The notes under the pieces are model-generated. The model did no database searches. It had not been told where the DNA came from and saw only the letters and a list, made by a program, of their open reading frames with translations. A program made the translations under genes and the position numbers. From positions 12,530 through 76,529 of the forward strand of contig NZ_LWBU01000347.1 of assembly GCF_001646665.1 (NCBI RefSeq): a DNA stretch of 64,000 bases, given 5' to 3'. Below are positions 33,349 through 41,777 of this stretch, piece after piece (positions within the stretch are counted from its first letter, which is position 1; each line of letters starts with the position of its first letter). The DNA is from Streptomyces noursei (GTDB taxonomy: Bacteria; Actinomycetota; Actinomycetes; Streptomycetales; Streptomycetaceae).

Positions 33349-34331
33349 GCGCCGCCGCCACGACACCACCCGGTGCCGACGCCACGACACCACCCGGCAC
33401 GGACACCGCGGCGCACCCGGGCGCGGATACCGCGGAGCTGGCCGCGTACGCCTCGCGGCGGCTCGGCGTGGAGCTCGTGCCCGGGTCCGCGCGGGCCGAC
33501 GACAGCGGCTGGGACTTCCGTGTCGTCCACATCCGCGCGACCGACGGCACGCACTGGATCCTGCGCCGGCCGAGGCGGCCGGAGGCGTCCGCCCAACTGG
33601 CCGTCGAGGGCGCGGTGCTGGCCGCCGTGCGCGGCCGGGTCGCGGTTCCGGTGCCCGACTGGCGGCTGCACACGCCGGAACTGGTGGCCTACCCCCGCCT
33701 CCCCGGTGTGGCGGCGGGCAGCGAGGACCCGGAGACCCTGGTCTACGGCTGGTCGATGGACCCGCTGGCCCGGCCGGACCGCTACCTGGAGCCGCTCGCC
33801 CGCTGCCTGGTGGCGGTGCACTCCACGCCGCTGGACGGCACGTGGGAGCTGCCGGGCGCGCACCCGGCGGACCCCGGGACCGTACGCTCGCGGATCGCGG
33901 ACAAGCTGGCCCGCGCCCGGGCCGAACTGGAGCTTCCCGCCCACCGGGTGGCACGGTGGCGGAAGTGGCTGGACGACGACCGCCTGTGGCCCGACCGGCT
34001 GGTGCTCGTCCACGGCGACGTGCACCCCGGCCACACCCTGGTGGAGTCCCGTCCCTCCGGCCCCCCGGCGCTGTCGGGTCTGCTCGACTGGGCGAACGCG
34101 GGCGTCGGCGACCCGGCGGCCGACTTCGTCGACATGCTGTACGCCGGCGGCACGGACGTCCTCGACCGGCTCCTGGACGCCTACCGGGCGGCGGGCGGCG
34201 AGGTCCGGGACGGCATGCGGGCGCACGTCCTGGCCCGGGCGTCGTTCCTCTGGGTCCACGTGGCGCTGCGGGGCCTGGACACAGGTCGCCCGGCGTGGGT
34301 GGAGACCGCGCTGCGGAGGCTGGCCCGGTGA
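33345..34331 (+). CDS. Aminoglycoside/macrolide phosphotransferase-like kinase
   Basis: 328 residues of the APH fold. The catalytic loop reads LVHGDVHPGHTL (His223, Asp225) with His230 where many APH enzymes have the metal-binding Asn; from memory, macrolide phosphotransferases often have this His. The second metal aspartate is Asp248 in GLLDWANAG. The N-terminus is a low-complexity TTPPGAD repeat. A GGAGG site precedes the ATG. It may phosphorylate the antibiotic as a reversible protection step or act in biosynthesis; the position inside the operon does not decide. Confidence 0.75.
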   Translation: MSAAATTPPGADATTPPGTDTAAHPGADTAELAAYASRRLGVELVPGSARADDSGWDFRVVHIRATDGTHWILRRPRRPEASAQLAVEGAVLAAVRGRVAVPVPDWRLHTPELVAYPRLPGVAAGSEDPETLVYGWSMDPLARPDRYLEPLARCLVAVHSTPLDGTWELPGAHPADPGTVRSRIADKLARARAELELPAHRVARWRKWLDDDRLWPDRLVLVHGDVHPGHTLVESRPSGPPALSGLLDWANAGVGDPAADFVDMLYAGGTDVLDRLLDAYRAAGGEVRDGMRAHVLARASFLWVHVALRGLDTGRPAWVETALRRLAR

Positions 34332-35182
34332 GCGGCACGGCGTACACGGTGCACGGCACGGGGCGGCCGGTGGTCCTGGTCGCCGGCGCCGGGGGCGACG
34401 GCCGGATCTGGGAGCACCACCAGGTGCCCGCGCTGACCGAGGCGGGCCACCAGGTGATCACCTTCGACCACGACGCGGCCGGCTCCCCCGTCCAGGAACT
34501 CGTTTCCATCGTCCGGGACTTGGTCGCGACGCTCGGGTTGCCGCCCTGCCCGCTGGTCGGCCACTCCCTCGGCGCCCTGGCGGTGCAGGAGCTGCTCGTG
34601 AGCGATCCGCACCTGGCGAGCGGTGCGGTGCTGGCCGCGACACGGGGACGGCCCGACGCGGTCGGTGACGCGCTGTCCCGCGCCGAGACCGCGATCGCCG
34701 AGACCGCGATCGCCGGGTCCGCGTCGCCCGGGACGGCACCGGCCCGGGCGGGCAACCGACTGCCGCCGGAGTACGAGGCGTTCGTACGGCTGGTGCAGAA
34801 CCTCTCCCCCCGGACCCTGGCCGACGAGGGCGCGGTCACGGAATGGCTGGACCTGTTCGAGATCGCCGCCCTGAGCGGCACCTCCGCCGCGCACCGCCCC
34901 CGCCCGCCGGTCCCGGACCGGCTGGCCGCGTACGCGCGGATCACGACGCCCGTGCTGGTGGTCGGCTTCGCCGACGACGTGCTGGCCCCCGCCTACCTGG
35001 GGCGCGAGGTGGCCGCCGCGGTTCCCGGCGCCCGCTACACGGAGCTGGCGGACACCGGCCACCTCGGGTTCCTGGAACGCCCCGCCGCCTTCAACGCCCT
35101 CCTGCTCGACTTCCTCGCCACCCTCGCCGCCCTCACCACGACCGACACCACCGACGCCGACGGAGCACCCCGTGTCCACTGA
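34328..35182 (+). CDS. Alpha/beta hydrolase
   Basis: 284 residues with a complete triad: Ser80 (LVGHSLGAL), an aspartate in VGFADDVLAP and a histidine in ADTGHLGFLE. The oxyanion region is VVLVAGAGGDGRIWEH. The GTG start overlaps the kinase stop (GTGA). A short Ala/Thr insertion with a TAIAETAIA duplication lies near 115-130. In an antibiotic operon this may be a thioesterase-like editing enzyme or hydrolase; the substrate is unknown. Confidence 0.8.
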   Translation: MSGTAYTVHGTGRPVVLVAGAGGDGRIWEHHQVPALTEAGHQVITFDHDAAGSPVQELVSIVRDLVATLGLPPCPLVGHSLGALAVQELLVSDPHLASGAVLAATRGRPDAVGDALSRAETAIAETAIAGSASPGTAPARAGNRLPPEYEAFVRLVQNLSPRTLADEGAVTEWLDLFEIAALSGTSAAHRPRPPVPDRLAAYARITTPVLVVGFADDVLAPAYLGREVAAAVPGARYTELADTGHLGFLERPAAFNALLLDFLATLAALTTTDTTDADGAPRVH

Positions 35183-35945
35183 CTCCCTCCCCACGACACC
35201 CGCCACGCACCCCGCCTCCGCCTCCGTGGAGGTGGTGTACGTCGGCCGGGAGGCCCCCGACTCCTGGGACGCCTCCGTGTACCTGTGCGGGCCCACGCCC
35301 ACCGACCCGGCGGAGCCGTCGTGGCGCCCGGCCGCCGTGGCCGCGCTGCGCGCCGCCTGGGCCGGGCCCGGGCGGCTGGCGGTCTTCCTGCCGGAGCCCG
35401 CGGACGGCGGGGACTACCCGGCGTACGCCGACCAGATCGCCTGGGAGGAGGAGGCGATGCACCGGTCGGACGTGGTGCTGTTCTGGATCCCCCGGGACAT
35501 GGCACGGCTCCCCGGACTGGTCTCGAACATCAAGTGGGGAGCCTGGTACGACTCGGGCCGCGCCGTGCTGGGAACGCCCCCGGAGGCCGAACGCATGGCC
35601 TATCTGCTGCACTTCGCGGACACCCGCGGCGTACCGGTGGAGCGCACCCTGCCGGGGGCCGCGGAGGCGGCCCTGCGCGCGGTGGGCACGGGCGGCCGCC
35701 GCACCGGGGGCGAGCGGGCGGTCCCGCTCCCGGTGTGGCGTTCGGAGCCCTTCCGGAGGTGGTACGCCGACGGGCGTGCGGCGGGCCTCCGGCTGCTGGA
35801 CGCGCGGGTGGAGTGGTATCAGCCGGCTCCGTCCCCCGGCGCCGATCCGGCCTGGCTGCTGACCGTCACGGTGGCGCCGGGCGACGGGGCCGCGCCGTCC
35901 GTGGTGCGCCTGCTGGCCGCTCAGGGGCAGGGCATGCTCATGTAG
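35172..35945 (+). CDS. Nucleoside 2-deoxyribosyltransferase-like protein
   Basis: 257 residues. The first 150 or so show the fold of nucleoside deoxyribosyltransferase-like proteins: VYLCGPTP, AWEEEAMHRSDVVLFWIPRD and SNIKWGAWYDSG. In related proteins I recall a glutamate (NVE[FW]G) at the place of Lys121, the nucleophile in true transferases, so this copy may not make or break N-glycosides in the usual way. The C-terminal 100 residues are unassigned. The GTG start lies 11 bases inside the hydrolase gene; the 3' end overlaps nat by 25 bases. Confidence 0.6.
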   Translation: MSTDSLPTTPATHPASASVEVVYVGREAPDSWDASVYLCGPTPTDPAEPSWRPAAVAALRAAWAGPGRLAVFLPEPADGGDYPAYADQIAWEEEAMHRSDVVLFWIPRDMARLPGLVSNIKWGAWYDSGRAVLGTPPEAERMAYLLHFADTRGVPVERTLPGAAEAALRAVGTGGRRTGGERAVPLPVWRSEPFRRWYADGRAAGLRLLDARVEWYQPAPSPGADPAWLLTVTVAPGDGAAPSVVRLLAAQGQGMLM

Positions 35946-36487
35946 AGCGCCTGCTCGCCGTCCGAGGGGGTGCCGTCGTACAGGGCGGTGTCCAGGCCGC
36001 AGAAGGTGAACCCCATCCGCCGGTACGCGTGGATCGCCGGTGCGTTGACGTTGGTGACCTCCAGCCAGAGGTGCCCGGCGCCCCGCTCGCGGGCGAACTC
36101 CGTCGCGAGCCCCATCAACGCCCGCCCGACCCCGCGGCCCCGGTGCTCCGGGGCGACCTCGATGTCCTCGATGGTCAGCCGGCGGTTCCAGCCGGAGTAC
36201 GAGACGGCCACGAAGCCCGCCAGGTCGCCGGCGTCCCCGTACGCGACGAACGTCCGGGAGTCCGGGTCGCCGTCCTCGCCGTCCTCCCCGTCGTCCGAGT
36301 CGTCGTCGGGGAACACCTTGGTCAGGGGCGGGTCCACCGGCACCTCCCGCAGGGTGAAGCCGTCCCCGGTGGCGGTGACGCGGAAGACGGTGTCGGTGGT
36401 GAAGGACCCGTCCAGTGCCTCGATGGCCTCGGCGTCCCCCGGGACACTGGTGCGGTACCGGTAAGCCGTGTCGTCAAGAGTGGTCAT
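35921..36487 (-). CDS. nat: Streptothricin (nourseothricin) N-acetyltransferase, self-resistance
   Basis: 188 residues. The whole sequence matches what I remember of the S. noursei nat1 product almost residue for residue. It includes the N-terminus MTTLDDTAYRYRTSVPGDAE, an acidic loop (VFPDDDSDDGEDGEDGDP), the acetyl-CoA loop APEHRGRGVGRAL and the ending ALYMSMPCP. It acetylates the beta-lysine amine of streptothricins and so protects the producer. It is transcribed toward the biosynthetic operon and marks the right edge of the cluster. Confidence 0.97.
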   Translation of the reverse strand: MTTLDDTAYRYRTSVPGDAEAIEALDGSFTTDTVFRVTATGDGFTLREVPVDPPLTKVFPDDDSDDGEDGEDGDPDSRTFVAYGDAGDLAGFVAVSYSGWNRRLTIEDIEVAPEHRGRGVGRALMGLATEFARERGAGHLWLEVTNVNAPAIHAYRRMGFTFCGLDTALYDGTPSDGEQALYMSMPCP

Positions 36488-36590
36488 GGCGCGACGCTAC
36501 GGCCACCCCGACCGCCCGACGGCATGTTTCGGCCGCCCCTCGCCCCGCCCCCCGCCCCGCCCCCGGCGCCGCCGAGGCCGTGGGCACCGG

Positions 36591-37331
36591 TCAGTGCGGA
36601 ACCACCGGAGCGGCGCGGAGGTCGTCGAGCCGCGGGAAGGGGTTGTCCGGCCGGAACTTCCGGTACACGTCGTCGACGAACGACATGGGGGCCCATTTCG
36701 ACGGCTGTTCGTCGATCTGGCGGACCACGTCCTGAAGGATCCGCTCCCGCAGGTCCAGCCAGGGGAACGCCGAGTGCGCGGCGTCGAGCACCGCCCGGTC
36801 CAGTTCCTCGCCCGCGAACCCGAAGACGTCGGCGCCGATGCCGAGGTGCGCGAGGGCGACGACCGGCTGCTTGTGGACCGCTATCCCGGCCGAGGTGTGC
36901 AGCGCCACCGCGTCCCAGATCAGGTCGGCGGCCGCGTCGGACAGACCGTGGTCCCGGGCGAAGCGGGCGGCGCGAAACGCACCGTCCACCTCGAACCGGT
37001 TCGGCCCCCGCCCCTCCTCGGTCAGGCCGATGTCGTGCAGCACCGTGGCGAGAAACAGCGTCTCCTCGTCGTAGTGCGTCCCGGCGACGAGTCCCCTGGC
37101 AGCGGCGATCGCACGGGCGTAGAAGAAGCTGCGGACGCAGTGGTTGAGGAGGTGGGCGGGCGAATGCTCGGCGGCGAGGGCGAGGGCGGCCTGTGCGGCC
37201 GGTGTCCGCGGCCAGGAACCCAGGACGGCCGGGAGGCGGTCGAGCGGGGTCACCGTGCCACCGCCCCCGGCGGCCGGGTCGGGGCGCCCCCCGCCGGGGC
37301 GGCCGGTGCGGGTCGGGTTCTGGGCGTGCAT
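36591..37331 (-). CDS. HD-domain hydrolase
   Basis: 246 residues. HD-superfamily metal ligands are visible: LLNHCVRSFFYAR, ATVLHDIGLTEE and VALHTSAGIA. The overall pattern resembles the cyanamide-hydratase-like HD family. The ATG is preceded by GGAGAG. It is divergent from the GlxA-type regulator at 37417, which probably controls it. Confidence 0.8.
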   Translation of the reverse strand: MHAQNPTRTGRPGGGRPDPAAGGGGTVTPLDRLPAVLGSWPRTPAAQAALALAAEHSPAHLLNHCVRSFFYARAIAAARGLVAGTHYDEETLFLATVLHDIGLTEEGRGPNRFEVDGAFRAARFARDHGLSDAAADLIWDAVALHTSAGIAVHKQPVVALAHLGIGADVFGFAGEELDRAVLDAAHSAFPWLDLRERILQDVVRQIDEQPSKWAPMSFVDDVYRKFRPDNPFPRLDDLRAAPVVPH

Positions 37332-37416
37332 GTGGCGCTCTCCTCGGTGTGCGGTCGCCGGATCGGTGCGACAGCGCCCACGCTAGGAGGAACCGGGGCC
37401 GCCGTACGATGGCCAT

Positions 37417-38382
37417 GTGGACAAGGAGCCCAAGGATCCGGCCAAGGTCGCGGTGGTGGTGCAGCCGGGCTTCGTCCCCCTGGACGTCGCCATCCCCCAG
37501 CAGGTGTTCGGCCCCTGGCCCGACCAGCTGACCGCCTCCCGGGCCGGTGGCTCCCCTTACGAACTGTCGCTGGTGGGGCCACCGTTGGCGGACCGGGCGC
37601 CGTTGGCGCACGTGGTCGAGCCGCTGGACCGCCTGGAGGTGGCCCACACGGTGATCGTCGCCGGCGTGGACGACCCCACCGGGCCCCCGGACGCGGAGCT
37701 GGTGCGGCGGTTGCGCGCGGCGTACGACCGCGGCAGCCGCATGGTGTCGATCTGCACCGGCGCGTTCGCCCTGGCCGCGGCCGGGATCCTGGACGGCCGG
37801 GGCGCCACCACCCACTGGCACTGGGCGCGGCTGCTGAGGGACCGTCACCCGTCGGTGACGGTCCGTGAGGCGGAGCTGTACGTCGAGGACACGGGCGTCT
37901 TCACCTCCGCCGGTGTCCTGGCCGGGGCCGACCTGTGCCTGCACCTGCTGCGGCTCGACCACGGCCAGGCGACCACGAACGCGATGGCGCGCTTCCTGGT
38001 CGGACCGCCGCACCGGGAGGGCGGGCAGGCGCAGTTCATCGAGCCGCTCCCGCCCGCCGGCGACCCGGGCATCACCGCCGTGACCACCTGGATACTGACG
38101 CACCTGGACGAGCCGCTCACCCTCGGCACGATCAGCCGGCACAGCCATATGAGCCCGCGGACGCTGCGCCGCAGGTTCCTTGCCGCGACGGGCACGAGCG
38201 TCATGAACTGGGTCGCGGCGCAGCGTGTGGCCCGCGCGCGGGTCCTGCTGGAGACCACTCGTCTCGGTGTCGACGACATCGCCCACCGCTGTGGCTTCGG
38301 TTCCGCGGCGTCGCTGCGCGTGCACTTCACCGCGCTGACCAGGACGACGCCGTCGCGTTACCGCCGTACGTTCGCCGGCTGA
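37417..38382 (+). CDS. GlxA-family transcriptional regulator (DJ-1/PfpI plus AraC)
   Basis: 321 residues: an amidase-like DJ-1/PfpI domain (about 10-190, with the cysteine in SICTGAFALAAAG) and a C-terminal AraC/XylS DNA-binding domain (HSHMSPRTLRRRF, DDIAHRCGFGSAASLRVHF). The start is GTG. It is divergent from the HD hydrolase with an 85-base gap, so that gene is its probable target. Confidence 0.88.
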   Translation: MDKEPKDPAKVAVVVQPGFVPLDVAIPQQVFGPWPDQLTASRAGGSPYELSLVGPPLADRAPLAHVVEPLDRLEVAHTVIVAGVDDPTGPPDAELVRRLRAAYDRGSRMVSICTGAFALAAAGILDGRGATTHWHWARLLRDRHPSVTVREAELYVEDTGVFTSAGVLAGADLCLHLLRLDHGQATTNAMARFLVGPPHREGGQAQFIEPLPPAGDPGITAVTTWILTHLDEPLTLGTISRHSHMSPRTLRRRFLAATGTSVMNWVAAQRVARARVLLETTRLGVDDIAHRCGFGSAASLRVHFTALTRTTPSRYRRTFAG

Positions 38383-38417
38383 CGGCCGCCGCCCGGCCGA
38401 CCCGCCCGGCCCGCCCG

Positions 38418-38434
38418 GCCGACGGCCCGTCGGC
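38418..38434. terminator. Short hairpin between convergent genes
   Basis: GCCGAC and GTCGGC form a 6-bp stem with a 5-base loop in the GC-rich space between the GlxA-type regulator and the fasciclin gene. It could serve both directions. Confidence 0.3.
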
Positions 38435-38500
38435 GGCCCGTCGTCCGGGTGAGGGGGACGGCGGGCCGCCGGGGGGCGCGGGGCGTACGGAGGGTGCGTA

Positions 38501-39139
38501 CTACTTGGGCATGAGGACGGTGTCGACGATGTAGACGTTGGCGTTCGCCGTCCTGACGTTGCCGCACACGACCTTGGAGCTGTCGTTCACGGTGTAGTCC
38601 TCGCCCGATCCCTTGGTGGTGAGCATGCCCTTCTGGAGGGTCTCGAAGGATCCGTTCTCCAGCTGCTGGGGCGTCAGCCTCTCACCGACGACGTGGTAGG
38701 TGAGGATGTTCGTCAGCGTCTCCTTGTCGGCGAGGACCTTGTCGAGCTGGGCCTTCGGGATCTTGGCGAAGGCGTCGTTGGTCGGGGCGAACACCGTGAT
38801 GTTCTGCGCGTTGTTGAGGGTGTCGACCAGACCGGCCTGCTTGACGGCGGTGACCAGAGTGGACAGGGCGGGGTTGTTGGAGGCGGCGGTGGCGACCGGG
38901 TCCTTCGCCATGCCGTCGAAGGAGCCCGCGCCCTCCTTCGGGACGCCGGCGCACGCGGGGCCGAAGGGCTGGTCCCCGGTCGCGGGGGCCGCGTTCCCGG
39001 TGGCCGGTCCGGCGGCCTCCGAGGCGGGTGCGGAGGCCTTGGTGTCACTGCCGGAGTCCGAGCAGGCGGCGAGCGAGAGGGGGAGGAGCGCGGCGGCGGC
39101 CAGCGCGAGGGCGCCACGGCGGATACGCGGGGAGTTCAT
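38501..39139 (-). CDS. Fasciclin-domain lipoprotein (MPT70/MPT83-like)
   Basis: 212 residues. A lipoprotein signal with lipobox LAAC is followed by a Ser/Ala-rich spacer and one FAS1 domain (about 80-212: NITVFAPTNDAFAKIP, ILTYHVVGERLTPQQL, NVYIVDTVLMPK). In mycobacteria such proteins belong to the SigK regulon, and SigK with its anti-sigma is encoded nearby here. It follows the molybdoenzyme gene by 86 bases with no obvious promoter between, so co-transcription is likely. AAGGAG precedes the ATG; an adjoining GTG at 39142 is possible. Confidence 0.9.
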   Translation of the reverse strand: MNSPRIRRGALALAAAALLPLSLAACSDSGSDTKASAPASEAAGPATGNAAPATGDQPFGPACAGVPKEGAGSFDGMAKDPVATAASNNPALSTLVTAVKQAGLVDTLNNAQNITVFAPTNDAFAKIPKAQLDKVLADKETLTNILTYHVVGERLTPQQLENGSFETLQKGMLTTKGSGEDYTVNDSSKVVCGNVRTANANVYIVDTVLMPK

Positions 39140-39225
39140 CACGGTTTCTCCTTGTATGGGTGGATCACTTGTTCAGCGAGGGACGGGTGGTGCTGCTCCG
39201 GACGGCGCCAGGCGCTTCCGGTGGT

Positions 39226-40842
39226 CTAGGTGACGGTGACGAACACGCTGTGCCGGCCGGTCGCGCCGTCGGGGACGGTGGGCGCGCGCCGTTCCGTCTG
39301 GACGCTGCCGGTGGCGTCGGTCGCGCGCACGGTGATGCGGTGCCCGCCGGGTGCGGCCGGCCAGCGGTGGGACCACTGGCGCCAGGTGTCGGTGGTGTTC
39401 CGGACGGCGAGGTCGGCGTCCTGCCAGGGGCCGTCGTCGACGCGGATCTGGACGCGGGTGATCCCGCGGTGCTGGGCCCAGGCGACGCCGGCGACCGTGA
39501 CGGTGCCGGCCGCGATCCGGGCGAAGGGTTTCGGGGTGTCGATGCGCGACTGCGTCTTGACGGGCGCCTTGCGGGCCCACTTGCGCTCGACCCAGTAGGG
39601 GTCGTAGGCGTCGAAGGTGGTGAGTTCGATGTCCTCGATCCACTTGCAGGCCGACACGTAGCCGTAGAGGCCGGGGACGAGCATGCGGACGGGGAAGCCG
39701 TGGTCGAACGGCAGGGGTTCGCCGTTCATGCCGACGGCGAGCATCGCGTCGCGGCCGTCCATGACGTCCTCCACGGGCGAGCCCAGCGTCATGCCGTCCA
39801 CCGAGCGGGCCACCAGCTGGTCGGCGCCTCCACCGCGGGACGGTGGCACGACGCCGCACTCGGCCAGCAGGTCGTCGAGGCGGACGCCGAGCCAGCGGGC
39901 GTTCCCCGCGTAGGGGCCACCGACCTCGTTCGACACGCAGGTCAGAGTGATGTCCCGCTCGATCAGCGGCCGGGCGAGGAGGTCGTCCAGACCGAAGGTC
40001 CGGGGGCGGGCGACGCCCTTGCCGTGGACGCGCAGCCGCCACGCTCCCGCGTCGACCTTGGGCACCACCAGGGCGGTGTCGACGCGGTAGAAGTCCGCGT
40101 TGGGTGTGGTGTACGGGGTGATGCCGGGGACCGGGAGGCTGACGCCCCTGGGTACGGGCGGTGCGGGCGACGCGGGAGCGGGCAGCACCAGCCCCTCGCG
40201 TGACGCCACGGCCCCGCGGGCCCGCCGGCCGGACACGTACCGCCCGAGGAGTCCGCCGGTGGTCGCGACGGCGGCCGTCGCACCGGCGGCGACGAGGAAC
40301 CCGCGCCGGTTCCGGCCCCCGCCGGTTCCGCCGCCGCCCACGTCCTCCCCGCTGCCGTCCGGGCCGTCCGCGGCGTCCTGCGCGGTGGCCCCGCGGACGG
40401 CCTGCTCCCGCATGACGTGGAGGGCCAGGGCACCGGCCGCGGCGCCGGCGAGCGACGGGAGGACGTCCCCGGCGCCCTGCGCGTCGGGACGGCTCGCGGC
40501 CGCGACCGCCCCGATGAACCCGAAGAGCAGGACGCCACCGGGGCCCGCCCACCGGCGGCGGAGGGCGATGATCCCGAGTGCGGCGGCGAACAGGGCCAGG
40601 ACCGCGAGGATGCCGAGCCGGAGCACCGTCTTGTCGTCCTCGCCGAAGGTGCGGACGGCGAAGTCCTTGACCGGCGTCGGGGTGCGGTCGATGACCGCGC
40701 CGCCGACGACCGTGACCGGTCCGGCGGCGGGCCTGACCAGGCCCGCGACCAGCTCGGCGACGGCCAGGGCGGCGAAGGCGGCCAGGAGGCCGGCCGTCGC
40801 GCCGACGGCGGTGCGGTGCGGACCGCTGCGGAAAGTGCTCAC
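39226..40842 (-). CDS. Membrane-anchored sulfite-oxidase-like molybdopterin oxidoreductase
   Basis: 538 residues from the GTG chosen here (541 from the ATG at 40851). Four or five N-terminal transmembrane segments (about 10-145) and a further hydrophobic segment preceded by RNRR lead to a sulfite-oxidase-fold domain with the molybdenum-ligand cysteine in TLTCVSNEVGG and a C-terminal dimerisation domain. I chose 40842 because a SigK-type -10 element overlaps the ATG at 40851 and would place the transcript start at about 40843, giving a leaderless message. The substrate is unknown. Confidence 0.85.
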   Translation of the reverse strand: MSTFRSGPHRTAVGATAGLLAAFAALAVAELVAGLVRPAAGPVTVVGGAVIDRTPTPVKDFAVRTFGEDDKTVLRLGILAVLALFAAALGIIALRRRWAGPGGVLLFGFIGAVAAASRPDAQGAGDVLPSLAGAAAGALALHVMREQAVRGATAQDAADGPDGSGEDVGGGGTGGGRNRRGFLVAAGATAAVATTGGLLGRYVSGRRARGAVASREGLVLPAPASPAPPVPRGVSLPVPGITPYTTPNADFYRVDTALVVPKVDAGAWRLRVHGKGVARPRTFGLDDLLARPLIERDITLTCVSNEVGGPYAGNARWLGVRLDDLLAECGVVPPSRGGGADQLVARSVDGMTLGSPVEDVMDGRDAMLAVGMNGEPLPFDHGFPVRMLVPGLYGYVSACKWIEDIELTTFDAYDPYWVERKWARKAPVKTQSRIDTPKPFARIAAGTVTVAGVAWAQHRGITRVQIRVDDGPWQDADLAVRNTTDTWRQWSHRWPAAPGGHRITVRATDATGSVQTERRAPTVPDGATGRHSVFVTVT

Positions 40843-40849
40843 GACCGGC

Positions 40850-40876
40850 ATTCGTCGGAGACCGCCGGACGGATGG
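40850..40876 (-). promoter_or_regulatory. Putative SigK-type promoter for the molybdoenzyme-fasciclin operon
   Basis: On the minus strand, CCATCC (40876-40871), 15 bases, then ACGAAT (40855-40850). This is close to the CCATCC..CCGAAT element known for mycobacterial SigK and matches the rightward copy at 40956-40982 in spacing and sequence. Confidence 0.5.
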
Positions 40877-40955
40877 GTCGGCCACCCGAACGAGTGAGAA
40901 GAACCTCCGCACGACCGGGTTCACCCCGGGTGACGGCGGGCACCGGAAAGTTCTC

Positions 40956-40982
40956 CCATCCGCATGCCGGACGGCTACGAAG
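40956..40982 (+). promoter_or_regulatory. Putative SigK-type autoregulatory promoter of sigK
   Basis: CCATCC (40956-40961), 15 bases, then ACGAAG (40977-40982), about 94 bases before the sigK ATG. It has the same -35, spacer and first five -10 bases as the leftward promoter, suggesting that SigK drives both arms including its own gene. Confidence 0.5.
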
Positions 40983-41075
40983 AAGAGAGCGACACCTTCA
41001 CACACCTCCCGGGGCCCGGAGCGTCGGCTCCGCCCGCCCCTCTCTCACGCCCCCAGGGACAAGGACCGGCATGCG

Positions 41076-41777
41076 ATGGATGACTCGCCCCCCGACGGCC
41101 GCGCCTGGCCGCGACTCCGCCTTCTCACGTCAGGAGCAGCGGCGCAGGTGAACCGACCGCTTCCCTCCGGTGCCGGTGCTCCCGCCCCGGCCCCCGCCCC
41201 CGCCTGCGCCTCCGCTTCCTCCTCCGCGGGGGACGGCGGCCTGGCCGAGGTCATGGAGAAGGTGGCCCACGGGGACAAGCAGGCCTTCTCCGTCCTCTAC
41301 GACGCCCTCGCACCCCTGGTCCTCGGCATCGTCGTCAGGGTCGTGCGCGACCGGGCGCAGGGCGAGGAGGTCGCCCAGGAAGTCATGATCGAGCTGTGGC
41401 GGCAGGCGGCGAGGTACCGGCCCGAGGCCGGCAGCGTCACCACCTGGGCGGGGACGATCGCCCACCGGCGCGCCGTGGACCGCGTCCGCTCCGCGCAGGC
41501 GTCCGCCGACCGCGAGCAGGCCCAGGCGTCCCGCGAGCACCACACCGCCTTCGACGAGGTCGCCGAGCAGGTGGAGACCAGGCTGGAGAGCGAGCAGGTA
41601 CGCCGCTGCCTGAGCGGCCTGACCGAGCTGCAGCGCCAGGCCGTGACCCTGGCCTACTACCGGGGCCTGACCTACCGTGAAGTCGCCGAGACCCTGCGCA
41701 CGCCGCTTCCCACGATCAAGACACGCATGCGCGACGGGCTGATCCGGCTCCGCGACTGCATGGGGGTGACCACATGA
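41076..41777 (+). CDS. sigK: ECF RNA polymerase sigma factor SigK
   Basis: 233 residues. Region 2 (KQAFSVLYDALAPLVLGIVV, GEEVAQEVMIELWRQAARY) and region 4 (CLSGLTELQRQAVTLAYYRG, LTYREVAETLRTPLPTIKTR) are complete. The first 55 residues are a poorly conserved Ala/Pro-rich leader, so an internal start is possible. It overlaps rskA by four bases and is divergent from the molybdoenzyme operon with paired promoters, matching the actinobacterial SigK layout. Confidence 0.9.
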   Translation: MDDSPPDGRAWPRLRLLTSGAAAQVNRPLPSGAGAPAPAPAPACASASSSAGDGGLAEVMEKVAHGDKQAFSVLYDALAPLVLGIVVRVVRDRAQGEEVAQEVMIELWRQAARYRPEAGSVTTWAGTIAHRRAVDRVRSAQASADREQAQASREHHTAFDEVAEQVETRLESEQVRRCLSGLTELQRQAVTLAYYRGLTYREVAETLRTPLPTIKTRMRDGLIRLRDCMGVTT

